Assembly (NCBI GenBank): GCA_016125095.1
Contig: WGMK01000003.1
Coordinates: 1 to 64,000 of the forward strand
Source: Candidatus Hydrogenedens sp.
GTDB taxonomy: Bacteria > Hydrogenedentota > Hydrogenedentia > Hydrogenedentales > JAEUWI01
Length of the DNA: 64,000 nucleotides
Direction: 5' to 3'
Part shown: one piece after another, positions 37,628-45,486 of the stretch
How positions within the stretch are numbered: the stretch's first letter is position 1
Layout of the letters: every line of letters begins with the position of its first letter
Position numbers and translations under genes: made by a program
Notes under the pieces: generated by a model
What the model was told of the DNA's origin: nothing
The model's database searches: none
Seen by the model: the letters and a program-made list of their open reading frames with translations, nothing else

Positions 37628-39634
37628 TCAACCCTGCGATGCGTCGAACTGTCCTAGCAAGCGTTCCGCTTCGGCGAGCGTGCCCGGCAGTGCCTTGACA
37701 CAACGGAACCCGAGGGTTTCCGCATAGCCCGAATAGGGGTGCGAGGCCGCCGTGTCAAGCGGCACCGGACCCGAGGAGAAGTCGCCCCCGCGCACCTGCA
37801 TGTCCACGCCGAAGCCGGGTTCATCGCCCGGACGCGCCGGGGTCCGCGTCCACTCGCGCACATTGCCCGCCAGCTGCCGCACGCCCGTGGGCGAAACGTC
37901 GCGGTTGTCGGATTCCACTTCCACCGCCGCGCCCGTCTCGCAGTTGCACGCGTCCGCGTCGTAGGTACCATCCCAGGGAAATGTGCGGCTGTCGCCCTGT
38001 TCGCCCTTCGCCGCGCGCAGCCACTCCGCCGCGCTCGGCAGCCGCTTGCCCGCATCCGCCGCAAAGGCCTGCGCGTCGTACCACGTAACCATGGTCGCCG
38101 GAAGCGCAGCGTACTCCGCCTGCGGCTCGTCGCACGGCGTGCGCCAGCCCACCCGCCGGCAGAACGAAGCGAACTGCTGCTGCGTCACTTCATAGCGATC
38201 GATAAAGAAGCCGGGCACCCGCTCCACGCCGCTGCCCGCGCGCACCGTGCCATCGGGAACAAACACCATGTCGGGCAGGCCGGGCTGCAGCAGCACCGCG
38301 AGATACGCCCGAAGCGCCGCCATGCCCTGGGTCTGCCGCGAATCCGCATCCGGGGCGTCGTTCATCCGCGCCAGCAGCCCCTCCGCCACTGCATAGATAT
38401 CCTTCGCCTGCTGCGGGGCGCTCGGTAGTTCTCGCGATGCCGCGTCGCGCGCATGCAGCACCACAGATTCCACCGCTTGAAAGTCCACCGCCGCCGGGGC
38501 CGCCGATGGCGCCGGAAGGGCTGCCACGGGCTGTTCCGCGCGCCGCTGCTCCGCCCAATACAGTCCGCCGGCCGTCGCCGCCAGGCACACCAGCGTCAGG
38601 CCGATGCCGAGCCAAGGCAGCGAGCCGCCGCCCGCCGCCCGCGCCCGCTTCGTCGGGCGCTGTGTCGGCTGCTGGGCCTCGTGCTTCATGAACGAAATGA
38701 CGCTCTGCAGCGCCGACTTCAGCTCCGCCGCGTCCTGATAGCGCCGCGCCGGATCCGGCTCCACGCATTTGCCGATGATCGCATCGAGCGACTTCGGCAG
38801 TTCCGGATTCACTTCCGAAGGCGCCTTCGGCACCCCCGTCGGCACCGTGCCGGTCAGCGTCTCGTACAGCACCACCCCGATGCTGAAGATATCCGCCCGC
38901 GCGTCCACGTCGCGGCTGTTGCGCAGCTGCTCCGGCGACATATAGAACGGCGTGCCCATCACCACGCTTGCGCCCGTCATGCGCGTGTTCGCCATCAGCT
39001 TCGAAATACCGAAGTCCATCAGCTTCACGTGGCCCTGCTGGTCCACCATGATGTTTTCCGGCTTGATGTCGCGGTGCACCGTGAATTCGTGCGCGTACTC
39101 CAGCGCCTCGCAAAGCTCCGCGATGCATTCCACCACGCGCACTGCGGGCAGGCGGCGCCCCGGCGGCAGCTCTTCCATCAGGTTGCGCAGCGAACGCCCC
39201 TGCACGAACTCCATCGAGATGTAGACCATGCCCTGCGCGCTGCCGATGTCGTGCACCCGGACAATGTTCGGATGCGCCATGCGCCGCGCGATGCGCGCCT
39301 CGTTGAAGAACCGCTCCACCACCATCTTGTCCCGCACGAACTGCGGCAGCAGCGTCTTCAGCGCCACCTCCTCGCCCAGGGTATTGTCGCGCACCTTGTA
39401 GATGCATCCCATGCCCCCGCGCCCCACCAGCGCCAGCACCGTATACCGCCCCGCCAGCGTCTGCCCCGGAAACAACTGGCTCGCCGCCGCCTTCTGCTCC
39501 TCCGGCTTCGGCTCCGGAGGCCGCTCCGCCCGCGCATCAATGCGGATACGCGGCAGCGCAGCGCCGCACTGCACACACTTCTCCGCTCCATCCGGATTCA
39601 CCGTAGAGCACTTAGGACATTTGATTCGCGCCAT
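37628..39634 (-). CDS. Ser/Thr protein kinase fused to an FGE-sulfatase-type domain
   Basis: 668 residues. A zinc ribbon at the N-terminus (CPKCSTVNPDG, CVQCG), then a Hanks-type kinase (GRGGMGCIYKV, ALKTLL, catalytic HRDIKPENIM, DFGISKL, MSPEQL), a membrane helix near 340 (LPWLGIGLTLVCLAATAGGL), then a formylglycine-generating-enzyme/SUMF1-like domain (PDMVFVPDGTVRAG, FFIDRYEVTQQQFASFC, KRLPSAAEWLRAAKG, QLAGNVREWTR, FRCVKAL). The kinase would face the cytosol and the FGE-like part the periplasm. In such fusions the FGE domain is usually a binding module rather than an active oxidase. ATG at 39634. Confidence 0.92.
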   Translation of the reverse strand: MARIKCPKCSTVNPDGAEKCVQCGAALPRIRIDARAERPPEPKPEEQKAAASQLFPGQTLAGRYTVLALVGRGGMGCIYKVRDNTLGEEVALKTLLPQFVRDKMVVERFFNEARIARRMAHPNIVRVHDIGSAQGMVYISMEFVQGRSLRNLMEELPPGRRLPAVRVVECIAELCEALEYAHEFTVHRDIKPENIMVDQQGHVKLMDFGISKLMANTRMTGASVVMGTPFYMSPEQLRNSRDVDARADIFSIGVVLYETLTGTVPTGVPKAPSEVNPELPKSLDAIIGKCVEPDPARRYQDAAELKSALQSVISFMKHEAQQPTQRPTKRARAAGGGSLPWLGIGLTLVCLAATAGGLYWAEQRRAEQPVAALPAPSAAPAAVDFQAVESVVLHARDAASRELPSAPQQAKDIYAVAEGLLARMNDAPDADSRQTQGMAALRAYLAVLLQPGLPDMVFVPDGTVRAGSGVERVPGFFIDRYEVTQQQFASFCRRVGWRTPCDEPQAEYAALPATMVTWYDAQAFAADAGKRLPSAAEWLRAAKGEQGDSRTFPWDGTYDADACNCETGAAVEVESDNRDVSPTGVRQLAGNVREWTRTPARPGDEPGFGVDMQVRGGDFSSGPVPLDTAASHPYSGYAETLGFRCVKALPGTLAEAERLLGQFDASQG

Positions 39635-39730
39635 TGCACCGCTTCCAGGCCACGTGTGCCGCTATCCTAGCCGCAAACCGCCGGGGCTGCAAGACTACGC
39701 GCATCGTATGGCCGTGTCCGGCCTTCATCC

Positions 39731-39764
39731 TGCGTACGGTGGGCCTCGGCCCACCTCTTGGCGC
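39731..39764 (+). repeat. Palindromic repeat R1, copy 1
   Basis: GGTGGGCCTCGGCCCACCTC with flanking CGTA and TTGGCGC. Further copies at 39845, 40054 (inverted), 42047 and 42111 (inverted). Confidence 0.8.
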
Positions 39765-39787
39765 AACGGCATTTTTCCGGACAGGGA

Positions 39788-39828
39788 CTCACCACAGAGG
39801 CACAGAGGGCACGGAGAAGAGGGGGATT
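39788..39828 (+). repeat. Repeat R2 (CACAGAGGCACAGAGG type), copy 1
   Basis: Contains ACCACAGAGGCACAGAGG followed by a CACGGAGAAGAGGGG-like part. Inverted partner at 42282-42325. Other copies at 54411, 54552 (inverted), 56920 and 57100 (inverted). Confidence 0.85.
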
Positions 39829-39844
39829 GAAGAAGGGGTAATTC

Positions 39845-39880
39845 CGCGTAGGGTGGGCCTCGGCCCACCTCTTGGCACAA
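39845..39880 (+). repeat. Palindromic repeat R1, copy 2
   Basis: Same GGTGGGCCTCGGCCCACCTC core, here with CGCGTA upstream as in the copy at 42047. Confidence 0.8.
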
Positions 39881-39925
39881 GGGCGTCATTCCAGACGAGC
39901 GTTGGCCGGAATCCTGAGCCGCCAA

Positions 39926-40042
39926 CCCTCGTTACACTGCTCCGCGGTGTAACGCGCTTTCGGGCGCTCCTGCGCCCCGTCCCCCTTTCCGCGCCGCAGA
40001 GCGGCGGGAAGGGCGTTACACCGCAGAGCGATGTAACGAGGG
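39926..40042. repeat. Long inverted repeat in the 39635-40258 gap
   Basis: Arms 39926-39955 and 40013-40042 (CCTCGTTACA, then GCGGTGTAACGC) are inverted copies with about three mismatches; inner GC-rich sequence between them is also partly self-complementary. Together with R1, R2 and the direct repeat at 40061 this fills the gap; no gene is visible in it. Confidence 0.7.
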
Positions 40043-40060
40043 TGGTGGTCTATGCGCCGG

Positions 40061-40196
40061 GAGGTGGGCCGAGGCCCACCCTACGATTATTGCGACACGG
40101 TAGGGCGAGCGTACCCGCGAGCCATCTTGATGCAGCACCGCCGAGATGGGAGACCTTCGGTCAGAAGAGTACGCGGGTCAGGAAACCCGCCCACAG
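40061..40196 (+). repeat. 136-bp direct repeat, copy A
   Basis: Near-identical to 42115-42250 (about four differences). It begins inside an inverted R1 core (GAGGTGGGCC) and ends in CCCACAG. The two copies bracket the gene at 40334-41965 in the same orientation. A partial third copy of its middle part lies at about 40201-40237. Confidence 0.9.
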
Positions 40197-40258
40197 CGAT
40201 GGCACGGTAGGGCGAGCGTACCCGCGAGCCAGCGCGGCGACGCGAATCCGAACTCCGA

Positions 40259-40330
40259 TCACGGCGCGGCCGTTTCCTCGGCTTGCTTCTGTTCCTGTTC
40301 CAGCGCCTTCTTGCGTTTCAACTCTTCCAT
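40259..40330 (-). CDS. Possible 23-residue peptide downstream of the secreted protein
   Basis: ATG at 40330 lies 3 bases after the stop of the 40334 gene (TAG ATT ATG). The peptide is Lys/Glu/Gln-rich (starts MEELKRKKALEQEQ) and would be helical. Ribosome site weak (AAGAGA). It may be translated by reinitiation or may be chance. Confidence 0.25.
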   Translation of the reverse strand: MEELKRKKALEQEQKQAEETAAP

Positions 40331-40333
40331 AAT

Positions 40334-41965
40334 CTACATGTCTCTTGCCGTATAAAAGCCAGGTTCGACATAGATTTTTCGCTCGTGCACCAGGGACCGG
40401 CTGTGTACGTTCTCCGCCTGGACCACGTAGGAGCAACTGATTCGTACTTCGTTGTCTGAAGGCGTTGTTTGATCGCCCAGATAGTATGTATGAAACCTCG
40501 GTCCGTCAATTATGCCGTACCGCTCGCCTCCGTCTTTACGCAGATGCAACGCATTGGGCAGCGTCTGATTGGTAAATACCCACCGCGGCTTGTAGCCGTC
40601 TTTCTCAGCCCGCTTCACCACGATACTATGCACTTGCCTTTTATCCGGTACCAATTCCCAACCGTTCTGTCCGCGCACCACCACCTCCCATTCGCAGGTA
40701 TCGGCCAGGGCCTCCGGCGACTCGGGCGGGCAAAGCCGGCGCGCCTCGATCACGATATCGGCCAGCACCAGCACATCGATCGGATTGCTGCTCATGCTCT
40801 CCTCCCAGGTCGGGTAGAACTTCAAACCCATGCTTACCTGTTTTCCGGCAGGCGCAAACTCCTTCACAACCGGTTTGCCGCTGGTCCATACCGGCACCTT
40901 GCCCATCTCCCGCTCCAGCACCAGATCCGTGACCCCTTCCGTCACCTCGTGCGAACTCATACCCTTCAACAAATTGTTATATTTCGCCGGATGAAATTGC
41001 TCCTGTAGTTCGTAATACCCTTCCTGCTCGACATGTATCTGGAGCCCATTGCCGGTAGGAGCCTCGAACCGGCCCTCGGGATCGGTGTAGACCGTATCGG
41101 TGTAAACCGAGCCGAGCACCACCATGAAGCCGCTGCGCTTCGATGCGATCTCCACCGGGATATCCGCCAGCGGCTGGCCTTCCTCGTCCACGATTCTGCC
41201 CTGGAAGGTATCAGGACTCTCCTCGTCAGTAAGCGGAATCACCGCCTCCGCCCGGCTCGTGTCCGGGCGCCGCAGGCGTTCCGACTCCGGAGAATCCGCC
41301 GTGATCGGGTTGCCCTCGTAAACCAGCGCGGGGCGGCCGCCTTTGGTGGACTGCGAAATATTACCGCGCCACTGCTTCAGCACCTCCGGCGTGCGCACCT
41401 GCAGATAGGCGGTGAGCGCGGCTAGCGGCGTCAGCTCCGGAAATCCGAACACGAAATGGCGGCCCGCCGTCATCGACTCCTTCTCGCCGCCCCGGCAATA
41501 CTCCACCGTAATCCGCAGCGAAAGCTCCGACCCCGAGCCCAGGAAATCGCCGTACTCGAGGCCGAGCACCTTATCCGTCGCCGCGATGTCTTCGTCGATC
41601 ATCCGGGCATAGGCCTCCGAGCCGTCGGTCCGCGCCGCGACCAGCACCGGCGGGCGCGAGGAGCCGCACTCCCCGGTCCGCAAGACCGTCATCAGGTCGT
41701 CGCGGTTGATTTCCCCCGAAGGGAACCGCACTACTGACACCACCCACGGCGCGCCTTCCACCTCGAATCCCCGCGTCTCGAACACCTCGAACGACAACTC
41801 TAGCCCGTCCACCTTCGCCACGCCGCCCGAGCCGTCGAAACTCATGACCTCCCAGCCCGTGGCCGAGGCAAGGACCTCCGCCGAAAGCGCGGCGTCGGCC
41901 CGCGGCGCCGGAATCAGCGCCGCCGCAACGACCGCCAGTCCGAGTATGGTCCCCAAGATCCGCAT
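40334..41965 (-). CDS. Secreted protein of unknown function with a carboxypeptidase-regulatory-like domain
   Basis: 543 residues. Signal peptide MRILGTILGLAVVAAALIPA with a likely cut after RADA. No catalytic motif recognised in the N-terminal half. Around residues 245-320 a beta-sandwich of the carboxypeptidase regulatory type is visible (FQGRIVDEEGQPLADIPVEI, then YTDPEGRFEAP). The C-terminal third is beta-rich with a few Cys. ATG at 41965 has GGGGAG 8 bases upstream; an in-frame start at 42133 would run through the repeat. The gene stands alone between 136-bp direct repeats and inverted R2 copies. Confidence 0.82.
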   Translation of the reverse strand: MRILGTILGLAVVAAALIPAPRADAALSAEVLASATGWEVMSFDGSGGVAKVDGLELSFEVFETRGFEVEGAPWVVSVVRFPSGEINRDDLMTVLRTGECGSSRPPVLVAARTDGSEAYARMIDEDIAATDKVLGLEYGDFLGSGSELSLRITVEYCRGGEKESMTAGRHFVFGFPELTPLAALTAYLQVRTPEVLKQWRGNISQSTKGGRPALVYEGNPITADSPESERLRRPDTSRAEAVIPLTDEESPDTFQGRIVDEEGQPLADIPVEIASKRSGFMVVLGSVYTDTVYTDPEGRFEAPTGNGLQIHVEQEGYYELQEQFHPAKYNNLLKGMSSHEVTEGVTDLVLEREMGKVPVWTSGKPVVKEFAPAGKQVSMGLKFYPTWEESMSSNPIDVLVLADIVIEARRLCPPESPEALADTCEWEVVVRGQNGWELVPDKRQVHSIVVKRAEKDGYKPRWVFTNQTLPNALHLRKDGGERYGIIDGPRFHTYYLGDQTTPSDNEVRISCSYVVQAENVHSRSLVHERKIYVEPGFYTARDM

Positions 41966-42046
41966 GATGAACTCCCCGAGCCGCATCGCTCTATCAGCAG
42001 ACTCATGGTAATGGAGTAGAACAAGTTCCGCAAGGCGCGAGGGGAG

Positions 42047-42089
42047 ATTCCGCGTAGGGTGGGCCTCGGCCCACCTCCCGGCGCGTAGA
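42047..42089 (+). repeat. Palindromic repeat R1, copy 4
   Basis: CGCGTAGGGTGGGCCTCGGC core as at 39845. It lies just upstream of the secreted-protein gene. Confidence 0.8.
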
Positions 42090-42114
42090 CCAGGGCAGAC
42101 AATCGTGACGCCAA

Positions 42115-42250
42115 GAGGTGGGCCGAGGCCCACCCTACGATTATTGCGGCACGGTAGGGCGAGCGTACCCGCGAGCCATCTTGATGCAGCACCGGCGAGA
42201 TGGGAGACCTTCGGTCAGAAGAGTAGGCGGGTCAGGAAACCTGCCCACAG
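42115..42250 (+). repeat. 136-bp direct repeat, copy B
   Basis: Partner of 40061-40196. Both include GATTATTGCG and CGAGATGGGAGACCTTCGGT at matching positions. The 41966-42334 gap contains only R1, this repeat and inverted R2. Confidence 0.9.
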
Positions 42251-42281
42251 CCGGGGAGAGACCGCCCACAGCGAAAGAGCG

Positions 42282-42325
42282 TCCCCCTCTTCCCCCTCCG
42301 TGGCCTCCGTGCCTCTGTGGTGAGC
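42282..42325 (-). repeat. Repeat R2, inverted copy
   Basis: Reverse complement of the CACAGAGGCACAGAGG unit; with 39788-39828 it forms inverted ends around a 2.5-kb block. Confidence 0.85.
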
Positions 42326-42334
42326 GCCTTTTCC

Positions 42335-43594
42335 CTACAGGTTCGCGACGACGGCCTTGGCGAATTCGCTGCACTTGAGCAGCTCGGCACCTTCCATGAG
42401 GCGGGCGAAGTCGTAGGTGACGCGCTTCTGGGTGTAGGTCTTGCGCAGGGCCTTGTCGATCGCGTCGGAGACTTCGGTCCAGCCGAGGTGCTCGAACATC
42501 ATCACGCCGGAGAGCACGAGGCTGCTGGGGTTCACCTTGTCGAGGTTGGCGTACTTGGGCGCGGTGCCGTGGGTCGCTTCGAAAATCGCGACGCCGGTGT
42601 CGTAGTTGATGTTGGCGCCGGGGGCGATGCCGATGCCGCCCACCTGCGCGGCCAGCGCGTCGCTCATGTAGTCGCCGTTCAGGTTCAGCGTGGCGATTAC
42701 GTCGAATTCCTTGGGGCGGGTCAGCACCTGCTGCAGGGCGATGTCTGCGATGGCGTCCTTCACGAGGATCTTGCCCTCGGGCTTGCCGCCGCAGTCGTCC
42801 CACGATACGGCGACATCGGAGAATTCCTCGCGCACGACTTCGTAGGCCCAGTTGCGGAAGGCGCCCTCGGTGTACTTCATGATATTGCCCTTGTGGACAA
42901 TGGTGACGTACTTGCGCTTGTTCTTCACGGCATAGGTCATTGCGGCGCGCATCAGGCGCTTGGTGCATTCCGGCGATACGGGCTTGAGGCCGAGGCCGCT
43001 GCTCTCTCGCACGTCCCAGCCGAACTCGGCCTTGCAGAAGCGCGCCAGCTTGACGGCCTCGTCCGAGCCGGGCTTCAGTTCGAGCCCGGAATACACGTCC
43101 TCGGTGTTCTCGCGGAAGATGACCATGTCCACCAGCTCAGGCCGGCATACCGGGCTGGGCACGCCATCGTAGTGGCGCACGGGGCGAACGCAGGCGTAGA
43201 GATCGAGCAGCTGGCGCAGGCTCACGTTGAGGCTGCGGAAGCCCCCGCCGACCGGCGTGGTGAGCGGGCCCTTGATGGCAATCTGAAATTCGCGCACGGC
43301 GTCCAGCGTCTCTTCGGGCAGGTAGCCGCCGCAGACCTGGTTCGCCTTCTCGCCGGCGTAGATCTCCATCCACGCCACTTCGCGCTTGCCGCCGTAGCAG
43401 TGGCGCACGGCCTCGTCGAAGATGTGCTTCGAGGCCGCCCAGATATCGGGGCCGATGCCATCGCCCTCGATGAAGCCGATGATCGGCCGGTCGGGGGCCT
43501 CGGGCATGCCGTTGGGCTTCACGAGAATCTTCTCGCCCTCGGGCACGCGGATATGGGTATAGCGTCCGGATTCGGTAGCCATGCTGGTGCTCAT
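42335..43594 (-). CDS. icd: Isocitrate dehydrogenase (NADP type)
   Basis: Oxidatively decarboxylates isocitrate to 2-oxoglutarate in the TCA cycle. 419 residues, close to E. coli Icd in length and sequence: [32 protein letters not shown] with the Ser that is phosphorylated in E. coli, [49 protein letters not shown], and [11 protein letters not shown] in the coenzyme site. ATG at 43594. It ends right beside the R2 repeat. Confidence 0.97.
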   Translation of the reverse strand: MSTSMATESGRYTHIRVPEGEKILVKPNGMPEAPDRPIIGFIEGDGIGPDIWAASKHIFDEAVRHCYGGKREVAWMEIYAGEKANQVCGGYLPEETLDAVREFQIAIKGPLTTPVGGGFRSLNVSLRQLLDLYACVRPVRHYDGVPSPVCRPELVDMVIFRENTEDVYSGLELKPGSDEAVKLARFCKAEFGWDVRESSGLGLKPVSPECTKRLMRAAMTYAVKNKRKYVTIVHKGNIMKYTEGAFRNWAYEVVREEFSDVAVSWDDCGGKPEGKILVKDAIADIALQQVLTRPKEFDVIATLNLNGDYMSDALAAQVGGIGIAPGANINYDTGVAIFEATHGTAPKYANLDKVNPSSLVLSGVMMFEHLGWTEVSDAIDKALRKTYTQKRVTYDFARLMEGAELLKCSEFAKAVVANL

Positions 43595-43606
43595 GCAAAC
43601 GTCTCC

Positions 43607-45187
43607 TTAGGGAAGCGACACCACCTCCGCCTTCAACACATGGTTCAGGGCGCGGATCTTCGCCAGGGTCTCGTCCGAAGGACGTTCATCAAGATTCAAT
43701 ACCGTCAGCGCCTTGCCGCCCTTTTCACTGCGGCCGAGCGTCAGGTTCGCGATATTCACGTTGGCTTCGCCGAGCGCGAGGCACACGTTGCCGATAACCA
43801 TCGGCCGGTCCTCGTTCACGCTCACGAGCATTTCGCCCTGCGGGCGGGCGTCCACGCGCATGCCATCGATGCTGCAGATGCGCGGGTCGGAGCCCTCGAA
43901 CAGCGTGCCCTTCACGGTGTGGCTGCCCTCGTCGGTTACCACCTTCACGCGGATCTCGAAGGCGTAGTCGGGGCTTTCGGCGCTCTTCTTTTCCGAGCAG
44001 TCGATGCCGTGCTCCTTCAGCTGGAACGGCGCGCTGACCATGTTCACGCTTTCCACGATGGGCGACAGGAAGCCCTGGATGATGCCCGTGGTCACGGGGT
44101 AGGTATCCGTCAGGCCGAGGTCGCCGGCGTATTCGATTTCGAGGCTCTTCGGGCGGCCCTGCACATACTGGCTCTGGAAGGCGCCCAGGCGCTCCGCCAG
44201 GAACAGCAGCGGCTGCAGCTTCTCGCGCGTTTCCGCGTCGAGGCTGGGCACGTTTACCGCGTTTACCACCGCGCCGGTCTTGAGGTAGTCGGCCATCTGC
44301 TCGGCCACTTCCACCGCCACGGTCAGCTGGGCCTCGTCGGTGCTGGCCGCCAGGTGCGGCGTCATCACGATGTTGTCCAACCCGAGGAAGGGATTGTCCT
44401 CGAAAGGCTCGGTGGTGTACACGTCGAGCGCGGCGCCGGCGATGGTGCCGGCCTTGAGCGCCTCGGCGAGATCCTTTTCATTGATGATGCCGCCGCGGGC
44501 GCAATTGACGATGCGCGCCGTGGGCTTCATCTTCTTCAGCTGCGCCGCCGCGATCATGTTGTTGGTCTTGTCGGTCTTGGGCGCGTGCACCGTGATAAAG
44601 TCCGAGCGCTCCAGCAGCTCGTCCACGCTGACCAGTTCCACGCCGAGCGCGTCGGCCTTCAGTTGCGTCATGATCGGGTCGAAGGCGATGACCTTCATCT
44701 CGAAGGATTGCGCGCGCTTGGCCACGGCGCCGCCGATGCGGCCCATGCCCACGATGCCCAGGGTCTTCTTGCACAGTTCCGAACCCTGGAACTTCTTGCG
44801 GTCCCAGCGGCCGGCGGCCATCGACTCATGCGCGGCCGGAATGCGGCGGCACAGGGCGAACAGCAGCGCGAAGGTATGCTCGCAGGTCGAGATGGTGTTG
44901 CCGCCCGGCGTATTCATCACCACCACGCCCTTCTTGGTGGCGGCGTCCTTGTCGATATTGTCGGTGCCCACGCCCGCGCGGCCGATCACCTTGAGATTGC
45001 CGCAGTTCTCCAGGGCCTCCGCCGTCACCGTCGTGGCGCTGCGCACCACCAGCCCGTCGTAGCCCCCCACGATGGCGGCCAGCTCTTCCGGCTTCTGCGG
45101 CGGCTTCACGTCCACCTCGAACCCTTCGCGCCGGAAAATCTCGACACCTTCCTCGCTCAGCCCGTCCAGAACCAGTATCTTCGCCAT
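43607..45187 (-). CDS. serA: D-3-phosphoglycerate dehydrogenase
   Basis: First step of serine synthesis. 526 residues, the long form: substrate/NAD domain (KVIGRAGVGTDNID, LGIVGMGRIGGAVAKR, NCARGGIINE, catalytic PHLAAST), an intervening domain, and a C-terminal ACT domain (MVIGNVCLALGEANVNIANL) that binds serine in regulated forms. ATG at 45187. Twelve bases before icd, so the two are probably co-transcribed from the promoter upstream of serA. Confidence 0.97.
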   Translation of the reverse strand: MAKILVLDGLSEEGVEIFRREGFEVDVKPPQKPEELAAIVGGYDGLVVRSATTVTAEALENCGNLKVIGRAGVGTDNIDKDAATKKGVVVMNTPGGNTISTCEHTFALLFALCRRIPAAHESMAAGRWDRKKFQGSELCKKTLGIVGMGRIGGAVAKRAQSFEMKVIAFDPIMTQLKADALGVELVSVDELLERSDFITVHAPKTDKTNNMIAAAQLKKMKPTARIVNCARGGIINEKDLAEALKAGTIAGAALDVYTTEPFEDNPFLGLDNIVMTPHLAASTDEAQLTVAVEVAEQMADYLKTGAVVNAVNVPSLDAETREKLQPLLFLAERLGAFQSQYVQGRPKSLEIEYAGDLGLTDTYPVTTGIIQGFLSPIVESVNMVSAPFQLKEHGIDCSEKKSAESPDYAFEIRVKVVTDEGSHTVKGTLFEGSDPRICSIDGMRVDARPQGEMLVSVNEDRPMVIGNVCLALGEANVNIANLTLGRSEKGGKALTVLNLDERPSDETLAKIRALNHVLKAEVVSLP

Positions 45188-45336
45188 ATCTCAGTAGAAC
45201 TCCGTCGCGCCCCGCGACTGGGAAGCGGGTGGCATGGTTGAACTTCCGGCGGCGCGTTGCACGCCGAGTCTCCCCCCGGGGATTCCAGGGAGCACAACCC
45301 GTTTTCGTTCCGCAGCTACGGGTTGTAAGCGCGCGG

Positions 45337-45366
45337 ATAGTAGCAAACGACTTGGAATTCTGTCAA
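45337..45366 (-). promoter_or_regulatory. Promoter of serA-icd
   Basis: Minus strand TTGACA (45366-45361), 18 bases, TACTAT (45342-45337) in an extended TTTGCTACTAT context. Strong hand-read match; leader about 140 bases. Confidence 0.65.
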
Positions 45367-45420
45367 AATTTTCAGCAGGAAATCTCGTTTAACCTCGTGT
45401 CCGGGTCTGGGAAGCGACAA

Positions 45421-45450
45421 TTTTCATTGCGACACGCAATCAGGTATGAT
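45421..45450 (+). promoter_or_regulatory. Weak promoter candidate of the sigma-54 activator gene
   Basis: TTTTCA, 18 bases, TATGAT (45445-45450). The -35 is poor. The rest of the 45188-45486 gap holds the serA promoter and nothing else I can identify. Confidence 0.25.
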
Positions 45451-45486
45451 TGTTTCGAAAAGAAACAGGTGGGATTTTTCTGCGCT

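Noticed and set aside
39731..42325. CRISPR array among the repeats
   Set aside because: Copies are irregularly spaced, occur in both orientations and have no unique spacers of equal length; no cas gene nearby.
42317..45241. A 974-codon plus-strand open frame opposite icd and serA
   Set aside because: Shadow of two well-identified genes; composition is that of antisense GC-rich DNA.
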